The position numbers and the translations under genes were made by a program. From Heliocybe sulcata (Eukaryota > Basidiomycota > Agaricomycetes > Gloeophyllales > Gloeophyllaceae), in assembly GCA_004369045.1 (NCBI GenBank), contig ML213513.1, positions 62,001 through 126,000 of the forward strand: 64,000 nucleotides of DNA, written 5' to 3'. This document shows, piece by piece, positions 10,240 to 22,117 of the stretch (positions are counted from its first letter, which is position 1; each line of letters starts with the position of its first letter). The notes under the pieces are model-generated. The model was not told the origin of the DNA, made no database searches, and saw only the letters and a program-made list of their open reading frames with translations.

Positions 10240-12092
10240 ATGGAATCCTACCAAGAAGCATACGCTCCTGCTGGCCAGGCCCAGCATATGCATGACGGTG
10301 GTCTGCCTGGTGTAGCTCCTCCTTATACACAAAATGTTTGACTATCTATTATTTATCTCTGTCTCATTGCCCTGGCTTACAATCTCAACTAATAGTATGT
10401 ACATATGCCTGATAATAATGGCCTGCCCAGCCTCTCAGCCAAACTCGAGAACTATCCCAGGACTCGGCCTCAGCCTCGGCCGGCTTTCAAGGGTCCACAT
10501 GCTGGAATCCAACCCCAGCCTGTATATCAGTGTACAGACTTCCAGCTACCTCCAATTGACCCAGGACTGCCAGTCGAGCAAGCTAACCCGCTACGTCTCC
10601 CTCCTCTCGGTAATCACCATCCTACTATATCTCAGCATCATGTCTCGACGGGTCAGGTGCCGCAGAGCGCTCACATGGATGGCCCTGCTTTGGCTGCCGT
10701 AGAGTCTGATCCCGAGCTGGTGCCGGTGGAAACTCTCGTCCGGAAAGGCAAGCGTAAGGCTACGGAGCCTGACGCTCGGGCTCCACCTACGACAAAGAAA
10801 ACCCGTCCTCCAAAGGACCTGGTGGCAGCCAGTGCGAAGGCTGCAGGCAAGGATAAGTCAGGATCGAAGGGCCGCCAGAAGGGTGCCGGTGGCTATGGCA
10901 AGGAGGATGTCGATGCCCTGCTCGCTATAGTTGAACAACGGCTTCCGCAGGGCCAGATGGGGTGGGAATGGGTAATGAAAGATTTCAATTCATGGGCAGA
11001 GAAGAATAACGCGAATACAAGGGACGTACGGGGACTGCGTGCAAAGTTCGATGCTGTGAGTCCTTCGGCTTCTGCTAATAGGATCTCTGTTGAAGGGTTC
11101 TGTAGATTGTCAAGCATCGCAAGCCCACCGGATCTGCGACTGTCCCTGACTACATCACGAAGGCATGGCTCATCAGCGAGGCCATCAACGAGCGGGCCGG
11201 CCTGCTGGAAGTCGAGGACACAGCAAGGTTTCAGGACAGCGGTGATGAAGATAATGTAATTGATATTTCTTCCGACAAAGATCTCGAAGAAGTACGTGAG
11301 ATCCCACCTCCAATAACAAGCAAGACCGTTGCGAAAGGGTATTGCGTAAACCCCCCGGCACCGCCTCCCTTGGGTGCGAAGGGTCGCACCCGTGCTGCCG
11401 CCACCTCCGACGCTCTCACATCTATCACTTCGATCTTTTCACCCGATGCGCAGGCTCGCCGGGAAGACGCGCGCTTCATGAACACATTCCAAATGTCTCA
11501 GCTGAGCTCCATTCAGCAGGAGCTCCGTGACACTCGGGCACGCATCGACATTCTCCACGACCGCCTGAATTCCGAGACTCGACGCGCTGACAGAGCAGAA
11601 TCGGAGTTGGCGGTCCTCAAGGTCGTGATGCAGGGCACTGGCAGCAGGTATGGACACGGGAGGCAGTGCTCCAGGTCACCGGCCGACTATGGGTACCGCG
11701 ATCGTTCCCCCAGACATAGTCGATCGTCCCATCACTATGAGTCATCCCGACCCACGTTTGAGCATCGTCACAGCGCTCAGTGGCGATCACCTTCGCCTCA
11801 GTACCACCAGTACCACAGGCCTCCATCTCCTCCAGCAGCTCGTCCATGGTCACCTATTGCCGGCCCATCTTCACTTGCAGCCTTAGCCTCTGTTGCAGCA
11901 AGCCTACCATATGGCGATACTACCAGCTCGAAGGAGAACCAGCCACCTGCAAGCTCTGGCTTGCTCCTCACTCCATCGAAGGCAGCATCCGGGAACATTG
12001 TTCTCAACCTAACTCCTGTGCGACGCAGCGGCGCCAGTACACCTCTGACGGAATCTTGGCAACCAACACCGGGGCGTGCCTATGAGAACTAA
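10240..12092 (+). CDS. Harbinger accessory protein with a Myb/SANT-like DUF6818-type domain (580 aa)
   Basis: Three exons, 10240-10335, 10396-11055 and 11106-12092, give 580 aa. After a Pro/Gln-rich N-terminus and a basic stretch (KGKRKATEPDARAPPTTKKT) comes the DNA-binding-like domain: YGKEDVDALLAIVEQRLPQG, GWEWVMKDFNSWAEKN, RDVRGLRAKFDAIVKHRKPT, and ISEAINERAG. This fold matches the DUF6818 proteins that accompany fungal Harbinger transposases and are thought to carry the transposase to DNA and the nucleus. A coiled coil follows (SSIQQELRDTRARIDILHDR), then a Ser/His/Pro-rich tail. It converges on the transposase gene, with 111 bp between the stops. The family role is known in general; its action here is inferred. 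Confidence 0.8.
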
Positions 12093-12203
12093 AGAGCGCT
12101 CGGACTGTAACGAACGACATGTTCCCTACTTACCTCACATTCCTTACTCTATTTACTCAATGTAACAGGTCATGTATCGTGTATAGATATGATCTAATAC
12201 ATT

Positions 12204-13534
12204 CTACTCATCTGCGAGGACTAAATGATAGCGTGAGACCCGGTCCCTCTGACGTACGTCGCCAAAAACCATACTCTCAAGGCGAGACCATATCTCTTTG
12301 CCCTCGATGGCTTGCCATGTGGGCATGTACACTGACCGTATCTGATTGATGCCGATGCAGACAGCACGGACATTGTGTAAGCGGCAACAAAGCTCGAGGA
12401 GAGCTCGCCGACCCTCCGAGTCGTTGATGTCTAAAGGCACGCGGAGCCTCGCAAATCCACCCTGCATCGCTCGCATGCCCCATTCCGCAGTCTGACGGTA
12501 TGAAAGCAACTCACGATTGAATGTCAGGGTCTCATCCTGCTCCGCAGCCGTCCCTTCAACTCGTTGCCCAGTCTTGAGTGGTGCCCGGATCTTGCCTGCT
12601 ATAGAGACAGCACTGCGGGGGAACGCAGTGTCCGTGACGAGGTAGAAGTTGTCGGGTGTGGACGTATAGAGCTTTTCAAACAGTGGTCGGGCCGTGTGAG
12701 CATCATGCCAGCTGCCTGGTGCATTCAGCGTCGCGTGGATGATTACACCTGTAACTCCGTGGAACTTCAGACAGAACTAGTAAGATGTGAAGACTAACCT
12801 TGAGGGGAAAAGGCAAGAATGTTGTTGATAAAATGGCTACTCTTCCAACCATTGTATGTTGCATTCTCAGCCTCTGCGTCGTCCGCCTCTTGAACAGCCA
12901 GCCCTAGTCCGTCTGCACTCCCAAAAGCACCCAGAAGACGGGGATGCCGAGCCACAATGAGAGCGTTGTCTTCGTGAAACTCGTCTCCTGTCGGCCACCG
13001 AATCTCAGCCTCGGGCATTGTCCTCAGACTGTTCAATAGGATGGGCATCGAAAATTTCAGGTACCGGGAGACCGTCGCCGGAATGAGAGCAAATATTTGC
13101 TGGAGACCGACTTCTTGCATTGCTGAGCTGAGATAGTGTAGTACGAGACCCAGGGCACCGGCAGCATCGAGAGATCGGGCATGAAGGCGTGGTGCACCTG
13201 CACGAGAGACATCCGTACGGTCAATCGGCAAGCCTTCCCACTCCATTTCAAACCCCGACACGAGCAGTGTGTGGAAGGTCTCGACGTTGAACCCCATAGT
13301 CGTAATAAAGGCGCGATCGTCTCTGCTGGCATACAGGCGCTGCCACGGTGTGTTGTGACGCGGACTGGGAAGGAGTTGAGGCCGGCAGAGATACCGATGA
13401 GACGGGTTACGGCATGCATTGCGAAGGCGTCGAGCCTCATCTATGCTGATGAGAAGCAAAGAAGCCAGGGCTGCAAGGAGGAGGTCCTCATCCTCGTTGT
13501 CTTGTAGGAGCAGGAGCTGCGGAATGAAATCCAT
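12204..13534 (-). CDS. PIF/Harbinger DDE transposase (426 aa)
   Basis: Two exons, 12799-13534 and 12204-12748, splice over a 50 bp intron (GTTAGT...ACAG, phase 1) to 426 aa. ATG 13534 starts MDFIPQLLLLQDNEDEDLLL. The DDE_Tnp_4-type core is clear: first Asp in GAFGSADGLGLAV, second in FYLVTDTAFPRSAV, and the Glu in TAEWGMRAMQGGFARL. Typical neighbours are GVIIHATLNAPGSWHDAHTA and LCCRLHNVRAVCIGINQIR. A helix-turn-helix-like N-terminal part includes GFNVETFHTLL and IFALIPATVSRYL. The enzyme would cut and paste the element with a 3 bp target duplication, working with the Myb-like partner. All three catalytic residues are present. Confidence 0.88.
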
Positions 13535-13679
13535 GATCCGCACTACAGTTGATTTACGATTTACGGTCGATGATTTTACAGCTTATTGGTTTACGGTTTA
13601 CAGATATCTGTATTTTGCAACCATAATGAATTTGAAATTTGACTTAACGACCGTTTACAGAGCGAATTTAGGAAAAAGC

Positions 13680-13697
13680 CGTTACGGAAAGTCATCC
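13680..13697 (-). repeat. Right terminal inverted repeat of the Harbinger element
   Basis: Exact inverted copy of 9872-9889; the ACT target duplication follows at 13698-13700. TTTACGG/TTTACAG subterminal repeats lie just inside. Confidence 0.9.
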
Positions 13698-13784
13698 ACT
13701 GTCAAGGCATGCTCGCGTCTTGTCCGTTGCACGAGCTTCCAGAGTACTGATCATTATGCATGAGAAGTAACTAGTGAGTGATTA

Positions 13785-14065
13785 TGTTGACGCGTTCGAT
13801 CGCGGACGACCGATGCAACTGCGGCGGGCGTCATAGATCGTGACGGACTTTGCTTCACAGAAGCTCGCGTACAGTATATAGTCTTGCTATACCCGCGTCC
13901 CCTCTTTCCCCTCAGTTGTTCCGTACACGGCTGAGGTGAGCGCACTCGCATATTACCAGCATACATCGCATTAACCGTAGCACTATAGAATCACATCGTA
14001 TAGGTACTACTTAATGCTATAGTCGTTCCGTACACGGCTGAGAATCACATCGTATAGCTTCTACA
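13785..14065 (+). repeat. 5' LTR of the copia element
   Basis: 281 bp, TGTTGACGC...CTTCTACA. It carries two internal direct repeats, GTTCCGTACACGGCTGAG twice and AATCACATCGTATAG twice, and a TATA-like AGTATATAGTC. The next bases, GGTTATGAGCCC (14066-14077), are the likely primer-binding site. They are complementary to the anticodon-stem region of initiator Met-tRNA, as in Drosophila copia, which uses an internal half-tRNA primer. Confidence 0.9.
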
Positions 14066-14226
14066 GGTTATGAGCCCCTGCTGATTTCGGTCTCTTGCAA
14101 GCCGAATCGCAGAAGCTACGCCACTGATTTCTCAAGTTCGACGTACGATCCGCAGCGCCCACATACGTGCGCTTCTCATTCTTTTTCTATTCCCGCATTC
14201 GCATCGACCACGACGCGTAGCTGTCC

Positions 14227-17200
14227 TTGCCTCCCGCCATGACGCTCTCCACGGACGGTCCTAAGCCTCTCGCCGCTGCCTCTGATACCCCAAAGGCCCC
14301 CTCGTCCATCTCTGGTGTCACCATTCCTGCTTCGATTATATCTGCCAGCAACGCTATCATTCTCGACCTCAATGTCGGCAACTGGCTCGAATGGTCCGAC
14401 CAGAACGAACGCACCCTGCGCCTCTGCACAGCCGGAGGCTATCTCGACGGTCGCATCAAACAACCTGACGTGGCGATTGATCCCATTGGTCACCATACCT
14501 GGATCACCAACAACGAGGTCATCCTCGGGTTCCTGGGTCTTCGCGCTGTCCAGGAAGAACGTCGCATCATCGACGCTGGCCCCGACGCCGCCTCTGTCTG
14601 GGCAAACCTTCGCATTCGGCACGAACAGCAGGGCCCGCTCACGCAAATCTCGCTAATCGAGCAAGCTTTTGCTGTCCGCTACTCTCTCGATGAACGCTTC
14701 GCTGTCACGAGCCACAAGCTCTCCGAGCTCGTCAAACGCATCTGGGCCATCGGCATCCCGACTGAGGATGTTTTCCTGGCTATCGTCATGCTGAACGCTC
14801 TCAACGATCACCTTCCCGGCGTCCGCGACCACATTGCGACGGCCCTCTCCAAGTCCACTAAGGAGAACCCTCTTACGCCGACCGTCATCCGCGCTCGCCT
14901 CGATCTCGAACAACAAATCGTTGACCGCCAACGCAAGCTTGATGCCGACAAGCTGTCCAGCGCTCCTGTCGCCGATGCTCTCGTAACCCAACCCGGTACC
15001 TGGTGCACCAATTGCAAATCCAAGACTCATCTTGTCGCTTCATGCTGGGCAACTGGTGGTCCGATGGAGGGTAAACGCGATGAGGTGCTCGCCGCGAAAC
15101 GCGCTAAGCGCGCTGCTTGTCCTCATGGCTCGTCGCGCGGCCCCCCGGCGGGTGGTACCAAACGCGTGATTGACGGCAAGGTCTACTTCTTGGACAATGA
15201 CACCGGCCACGCTTTCTACCTCGCTGACACATCCGATGTCTCCACCCCTCTCGTCGCATCGGCCATTCAGTCTGCGGAGCCCACTGTACTCCATGTCAAT
15301 TCCGGTCACATCACCACACCCGAGTGGCTCGCTGCTTACCAGGAATCTGTCGGTGATCGTTTCGAACACGAAGCCCATGCCGCCATCCTCGAGGATTTCA
15401 CTTGCAACCTAGACTGGCGCGAGCGGAGGAGGGCCGATGTTGCTTTCGCCTCTCTCGCCAGCTTGCCCGCTCATCCCATATCTTCGGGCGCTCGCACCAT
15501 TCCTCTGCAATACTCCAACATTGCATTCTTCCTCGACACCGGCGCTACAGCCCATGTTTCGCCCGAACGTTCTGACTTCCTTGAACTTCGTCCTCTTCCA
15601 GCTAGTCCCATCAAGGGAGTCGGCGGTTCCATTATCCATGCGATCGGCATTGGCAAAATCAAGCTTCTGGTGGCTCGTGGCGTCACCGTAACTCTCGAGG
15701 ATGTCCTCTATGTTCCTCAGGCAAATGTTCGCCTTATCTCTGTCGGCAGTCTCTGTGACTCATCTCACCTTGTCGCTCATTTCGATCCTGCTTCTTGCTG
15801 GCTGACCAAGACGAACGGCACCGTTGTTGCTCGCAGAACTCGCACGTCTCGCAAGCTCTATCGTCTTGACGGCCCTCCTCCATCAACCGCTCATGTTTAC
15901 TTCGCCGCCCGCGCCCCCGATGTCGCCACCTGGCATCACCGCCTTGGTCACACGAACCCTCATACGATCGTTGAGATGGCTACCCGTCACTCCGTCGAAG
16001 GTATGACCATCGATCTCTCTACCCAGCCCCCGAAATGTGACTCTTGTATCCTTGGCAAACAGGTCAAGAATTCACCTCCTAAAGTTCGGGCTGGGGAGAA
16101 GGCGTCGAGGGCGTTGGGCATCGTGTACGCGGACTTGATGGAGGAATCAGTATTATCAGCAAATGGCAATCGTTATGTACTTAATCTCGTAGATGACCAC
16201 ACTTCATTCATCTGGTCAATCCCTCTTGCGACGAAGGCTGCCGCGTTCCCCGCCCTCCAGGCTTGGGAACGTGTTCGAGAGTCCGAGATCGGTCTCCGTG
16301 TCGGGATCTATCGCACCGACAGTGGCGAACTCAAGAGCGCTAACATGGCTTCCTGGCTCGCGTCTCGCGGCACCCAACACCAACTCACCGCGCCACACGT
16401 ATCCGCTCACAATGGTCGTGGCGAACGCGTCCATCGCACGCTACGCAACAAAGCGCGTACTATGCGCATCCATGCCAACTTACCTGAGAATCGGTGGGAC
16501 GAACTCATTCTTACCGCGTGCTATCTCACTGTGCGTACCCCTTCTCGGTCTCTGCCCGGTTACATGACGCCTTGGGAAGCCTACTACGGCAAGAAACCCA
16601 ACATCTCCCACCTCCGCGAAATCGGTTCCCGGGCATTCGTCTTAATCGAGAATTCATATAACCCTAAGATCAAACCTCGTTCCCTGGAATGCGTCCTCAT
16701 CGGGTACAGTCCAAACTCTAAAGCTTATCGTTGCTACCATTGCGCTACTCACAAGATTTATACCTCCTTCCATGTCGAGTTCATAGAGTCGCACGAAGCC
16801 CGCCCACGTTCTTTTCACCCTGGGCGCATTATCCCATCCATAGACTCTCCTCACCAGACCTCTTGCGAACCCCAAACTTCTGTTCCTGACTCTCAGGACG
16901 CCCCTACATGCGCACCTCCCGATCCGCCCGCGCTTTCTCCATCTGATCCTCGCACTGTGCTAGGCCTCGGCTCCGGCGACACCATCGATGACTCTCCTGC
17001 GCCCCCGCCGCTACCTGGCCTCACCAATCTACCACTCCCTTCATCCATATCTCCTGCCCTCTCGGCGCCTGCTCCCCCGACCGCCGCACCTGCCGCACCT
17101 GCCCCAGCTCTTCGACGCTCATCTCGGATACCTGTCCCCAGCGACAAACACGCCGCTTCTCTCGGTCTCACCAAAGTCTCTGCCGTCCAACGCGCTGTCA

Positions 17201-18938
17201 CTGACTCTGCTGCCGCCGGTGTTCGCCTTCGCGACGATTGCACCGCCCATCGTACCGATACCTCCCCAACCGTCAACGAAGTCTTAGCCATGATCCACGA
17301 ATCATTCACTGCCCTCAAGGACGGCCCCATTGACGTTGAGTTTCCAGACGATCCGAAGAACCTCAAGGAGGCTATGGCCTCCTCCGACTCTGACCACTGG
17401 CACAAGGCCCTCTTGGATGAATTCGCTTCCATCAAAGAACTCGGTGTTTACAAACTTGTCCCTCGATCTGCCGTCCCCATTGGTCGGAAGCTCATGCACG
17501 GTCGCCCTGTCTTCCGCCTGAAGCGTGACGAACACGGTAATCCTGCCCGCTTCAAGGCTCGTTACGTCTGCAAAGGCTTCGAGGCTGTTTTTGGTCTAGA
17601 CTACGACAAAACCTCGTCCCGACTATGCGCATGGAATCCTTCCGCGTCCTTCTCCATCTTGCCGCTGCACTCGACTGGGACATCCAACAGATCGATATCA
17701 AGACGGCCTTCCTCTATGGTCTTCTCCCGAAGGACGAAACTTGCTACATGTACCAGCCGGCTGGATTCGAGGAGCCTGGAAAGGAGGACTGGGTCTGGGA
17801 GCTGCAGAAAGGCCTCTACGGTATGAAGCAGGCTGGTCGTATCTGGAATAAGACGATGCACGAACGCATGGTGGAACTCCAATTTACTCGCCTCGCCAGT
17901 GAGTACTGCATCTACTACCGCCAGGACTCCTCTGGTATCGTACTCGCCGGCGTTCATGTCGACGATTTCCTCTCCATATCCAATGACCCCGCGGCGAACG
18001 CGCGCTTCAAAGACCAACTCCGCGAAAAGTGGCAAATCTCGGATCAAGGCGAGGTGAAGTTCTGCATTGGTATTGCTATCGAACGCGACCGCCCCTCTAG
18101 AACCGTTGCCCTCTCTCAGACTGCTCTCATCGATCGCATCGTCACCCAGTTCAACATGAAAGACGCTTATCCCGTTACCACTCCGATGGACCCCGGCCTT
18201 TGTCTGTCGCGGAAGGAACACTCGCCTAAGACTGAGGAGGAGAAGCTGATCGCCGCTGGTCTACCCTACCGTTCCCTTGTTGGTTCACTCATGTATCTCG
18301 CTGTTGGTACCCGCCCCGATATCGCCTACGCCGTTCAGTCCCTTAGCCAATACCTGGACTGCTACGGATCCATTCACTGGGAAGCCGCCAAACGCGTCGT
18401 GAAATACCTCAAGGGTACCCGCGATTTTAGGCTCGTCCTGGGTGGTAAGCACACGGCTCAACTCCTGGGATGGACGGACTCTGGCTTCGCGATGTGTCCC
18501 GATACCCGCCGTTCTGTCGCCGGCTACTGCTTTACTCTAGGATCTGGCATGGTTACCTGGTGCTCGCGTAAGCAAAAGACTGTATCAACCTCATCTTGCG
18601 AAGCCGAGTACATCGCAGCCGCCGAAGCTGCCAAGGAAGTCATGTGGCTCCGTGCGCTACTCAACGGCATCCACTTCGACCAAACCGAACCCACCCCACT
18701 ACTATGCGATAACAACGGTGCAATTGTACTATCCAGCGATCCCTCTTACCACAGCCGCACAAAGCATATCGACATCAAACATCATTATATCCGCGAACTA
18801 AGCAACACCCGTGCGCTGGCCGTCAGTTATGTCAATACCCACGACAACGTCGCCGACATCTTTACTAAGGCCCTGGAACCAGGACAATTCTGCCGTCTAC
18901 GATCCTACCTTGGCCTACGCAAACCCGCTTCGCCATGA
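14227..18938 (+). mobile_element. Internal gag-pol coding region of the copia element
   Basis: Parts in order: gag-like N-terminal region; zinc knuckle CTNCKSKTHLVASC near 15000-15050; protease DTGA near 15535; GAG-pre-integrase HHRLGHTNPH near 15935; integrase core to about 16800; a Pro/Ser-rich linker to about 17150; reverse transcriptase with IDIKTAFLYG and HVDDFL between about 17400 and 18100; and RNase H with SVAGYCFTLG and SSCEAEYIAAAEA to 18938. This is the standard copia layout. About one break is apparent overall. Confidence 0.85.
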
Positions 18939-19001
18939 GGAGGAGCCTCGGATTCCATGCGAGGAGGAGATGGTGACCCTGGCCTTTGCATCGAGGAGGA
19001 G

Positions 19002-19282
19002 TGTTGACGCGTTCGATCGCGGATGACCGATGCAACTGCGGCGGGCGTCATAGATCGTGACGGACTTTGCTTCACAGAAGCTCGCGTACAGTATATAGTC
19101 TTGCTATACCCGCGTCCCCTCTTTCCCCTCAGTTGTTCCGTACACGGCTGAGGTGAGCGCACTCGCATATTACCAGCATACATCGCATTAACCGTAGCAC
19201 TATAGAATCACATCGTATAGGTACTACTTAATGCTATAGTCGTTCCGTACACGGCTGAGAATCACATCGTATAGCTTCTACA
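19002..19282 (+). repeat. 3' LTR of the copia element
   Basis: 281 bp, one visible base difference from the 5' LTR. It is preceded by a purine-rich tract (GAGGAGGAG, ending at 19001) that fits a polypurine tract, and followed by the GATTA target duplication (19283-19287). Confidence 0.9.
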
Positions 19283-19287
19283 GATTA

Positions 19288-20251
19288 TTCATGTTCACGA
19301 TGCTTAGAGGCGTCCCTTAGCCTTGTCTCCTAGTCTCGCTCATTTTTCCTAAGTCATTTTAGACGGACTTCCGAGCAATACAATGCATCTTCTCTGTGCG
19401 ATTGTCAGTGAGCCATGGCTAAGCAGCGGAATGCAGATGACCTTGTTCGAGGATGACGAGAAACCAGAAAACGACATCAGGTCGTCGTCCGAAACAGCAA
19501 TTCTTCTTGGATTGTAATCTTCACCGACGGCCATCCTCATCTGAGTCAAATTATCCGCAGCGCTATGGCAACCCTGCAACACGCTGGTGCATGTCTCTCT
19601 GTATTGATCGCTCATCCATTTATACTGACCTCATTTTTCTGTCCCTGAGGTATTCTCCCGTCCATGTCGTTGTCATCGGACAACATACTTCCTGCAATCC
19701 GTAGTTCTCTGGAAAAACCTAACAATTGCAGAACAACTCCATCCATTCACAGTCGCGATGTTTGTCTCGGCCTCTGAAGCGCGACAAAGACGTCGCTATC
19801 ACCCCGACTTCACAACCCATTCGCAATTGTCAGAAATTTATTGTGAGTCTTCCAAGACTGCTCGTGCACTTATTGTTACCGATAAACAGATAGCATCCGA
19901 CCAAGTCCACGCACGCCGGTAGCGTGTGCAAGCTACCAGGACTGCATGCCAGCGTGAAAACGCCGGATGAAGCTCAATTTAAAACCGCCCAGTACATTGG
20001 TGATCCTTGCCTAAGGTTGGTAAGGCAAATAGCATCACAATCGTTATTTCCAGCTGCCCGGAAGCCTTGGATTCTCCGGCAAGGACAGTGCTCTCGTATT
20101 CACTCTCCTGATGCTTGTGCTATATTTAAGTGTGCAGCAGTATGCGCGAGGTCCGCTATTGGAACCACGCCTTTTACATGCGCCAACTGCAAATAGTGTA
20201 TTCGCCTTGTTTCATATATTGGCCCTACCTCTTCTCCGGCATCGTTCAAGG
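19288..20251. other. Intergenic, 0.96 kb
   Basis: No domain-bearing frame was found. It separates the copia element from the next membrane gene and probably holds that gene's promoter. Short frames (19453-19704 plus, 19349-19615 minus) look like chance. Confidence 0.4.
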
Positions 20252-22004
20252 ATGTTCATCCCAGCTGTAGATCTCGGGAACGCCACCTCCGACCTCTCAT
20301 TTCCACATGCATCCGCCCAGTCCAACTGCAAAGACATCGATAATTGCCGTACCCTTGTCAGCATTATATCAGGCTGTGTCTCTACCATAGTGGTATGCAT
20401 ATGGACGGCAATTCATCCTAACATCCCGCCCCCAGGCGAGAAACTCGCTCACAAACTGCATCGCGGACTCGTAACTGCATTGGTCTCCCTTGTCGCCCCA
20501 GAGCTTATTATTGCATGGGCGGCTAGGCAATTCCTTTGCTCGTACGACCTCTCGAAGAAATATGCTGGTGAGCTGGCTCTACCTCAGTGTCTGTCCAATG
20601 ACTGATAAGATGGTTGGAGACCGTGGATGGACGCAGACGCACGGGTTCTTTGCCATCATGGGTGGTTTCGTCATGTATCGAGACCGTATCGCGGTGTCCG
20701 TCGTGGATCCATATCAGGATTTGGACGTCCTCAGATTCTCGGGCCACGGTTCGCAGAGCGGATCCGCCAACAGTCCAGAAGTAACACTCGGTGGTTCAAG
20801 ATCATCACTGGAAATACAGCCTATCCCTGCACTCAGACCGTCCGGCTCTACCGAATCTACACAGTGTTTGATTGCTCGCCCGGAGCAGCCCGGTCCTACG
20901 CCGCGGATGTCATTCACAGATCACAATGACAGATCGTACAAGATACCCGAGGATGAGGATGCGAAGGACCGACGTCGAGGTTCGCGTTACGGGTTATGCA
21001 GCAAATCGTCACCTGCCACCGACTACGACCCTTGTGGACCGTATCCCGATCTAACACCACCGCCTCTTACAACCAATACATCTCCCCCATACATCCACTT
21101 CCCCGACATCACCGACCTCGAGATTAAGAACACCAGCAAGGCGAACAGCTTTAGCAAAGCGTTAGCCATCCTCCAGACGTGCTGGTTCCTTGTACAGTGC
21201 ATCGCGCGCACCGTACGAAGGCTGCCTCTCTCAGAGCTAGAACTAGCGACGTGTGCGTTCGCGGCGCTGAACTGCGTCACATACCTGCTTTGGTGGAATA
21301 AGCCGCAATCCGTGGACTATGCGTTTGCTTTGGGCAGGGGCGCCAACGACCTGGTAATACCGCGCGACGACGCCGACGAAGAAGCGTCCGATGACCCGTC
21401 GTTTTCCTGGCAGGACGCCCTCCAAGGATTGAGTCAGGCAGGTCTAGCAGGGTCATGCTGTTACCTCATGAACGTCGTCTGTTATCCCGCAACCGCTCTT
21501 CTGAATTCCATGACGGAGATGATTTTGGGAGCGAAGCTGACAGGGAGATGCCACAGCGTCCCATGGTACTACTCGGGACGACTCTCCAAAAGGTCGCAGA
21601 ACTTGCTGGTCGTCATCGTCATGGGCTCCGGAGCCGTCTTTGGGCTTATACATTGCATGGGTTGGTGGCTGGACTTCCCGTCGCCCCTCTCGCGGAAGCT
21701 CTGGCGCATATGTTCCGTGCTGATAACATGCATACCAATTCTCGAGGTTCTCTCGCTGTTGGGGGCAGTGGATATAGTAAGGACACGCCTGAAGACATAC
21801 CGCTGTTGCGGCTTCACGTGCTTGAAGATCGACCCAATATCTGCCCTTCTGTGTCTGACCGAGAGCTATACCGCACTCGCCAGCGCTATCGTGTATATCT
21901 TGGCACGAGTAGTACTGCTCGTCCTTACACTCACATCCCTCACATCACTCCCACCTGGCGCGTTTGAGACCGTCGCCTGGACGAGTCTTATTCCTCATCT
22001 GTAA
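20252..22004 (+). CDS. WTxTHGFF-family multi-helix membrane protein, copy 3 (intact, 566 aa)
   Basis: Exons 20252-20567 and 20620-22004 give 566 aa. The start MFIPAVDLGNATSDL matches the position of the other copies' starts. Motifs in order: DIDNCRTL, IWTAIHPNIPP, LVAPELIIAWAARQ, then after the intron DRGWTQTHGFFAIMGGFVMY, a long polar loop, FPDITDLEIKNTSKANSF, QTCWFLVQCIARTV, LPLSELELATCAFA, LLWWNKPQSVDY, IHCMGWWLDF and the C-terminal WTSLIPHL. The 52 bp intron keeps the family's phase 1 position just before WTQTHGFF but must end at GGAG rather than a typical pyrimidine-AG, the one weak junction. It is flanked on the left by mobile elements and on the right by the inverted duplication. Function is unknown; a membrane location is inferred from the hydrophobic segments. 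Confidence 0.78.
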
Positions 22005-22117
22005 CTACGAACTCCTGTTGTGGCTGATTTTGCGGGTGCCCGTGCCAAATATTTTACGCTGTCGGCTGGACTTGAATATTTGCCTTGTATTATGTTCGCT
22101 GGGACGTCTAACCCTTC

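Larger units (their letters stand above)
9872..13697. mobile_element. PIF/Harbinger DNA transposon, two genes, complete (3826 bp)
   Basis: The ends are an 18 bp perfect inverted repeat, GGATGACTTTCCGTAACG, at 9872-9889 and its complement at 13680-13697. Similarity continues inward with CCTAAATTC and CTGTAAA blocks. The element is flanked by a 3 bp direct repeat ACT (9869-9871 and 13698-13700), matching the 3 bp target duplications made by PIF/Harbinger transposases. Inside are two convergent intact genes: a Myb/DUF6818-like protein (+) and the DDE transposase (-). Subterminal TTTACAG/TTTACGG motifs recur at both ends (roughly 9890-10075 and 13555-13665). Both frames and both ends are whole, so the copy could be autonomous or recently so. 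Confidence 0.9.
13785..19282 (+). mobile_element. Ty1/copia LTR retrotransposon, full length (5498 bp), recent insertion
   Basis: Two 281 bp LTRs (13785-14065 and 19002-19282) begin TG and end CA. They differ by one base that I can find, so the insertion is recent. A 5 bp target duplication, GATTA, flanks the element (13780-13784 and 19283-19287). Coding parts run in copia order on the plus strand between about 14227 and 18938: gag with a CCHC zinc knuckle, aspartic protease (FLDTGATAHVS), integrase, reverse transcriptase and RNase H. As a fossil it looks nearly whole, with about one break in its coding region. It sits 87 bp to the right of the Harbinger element. Family assignment is firm from the integrase-before-RT order. 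Confidence 0.93.

Noticed and set aside
16893-17435. 180-codon open frame antisense to the copia element
   Set aside because: It mirrors the GC-rich coding strand and shows no domain; a shadow of the element.
20111-20251. Earlier in-frame ATG for membrane copy 3
   Set aside because: It would add about 47 residues not seen in sister copies; ATG 20252 aligns better.
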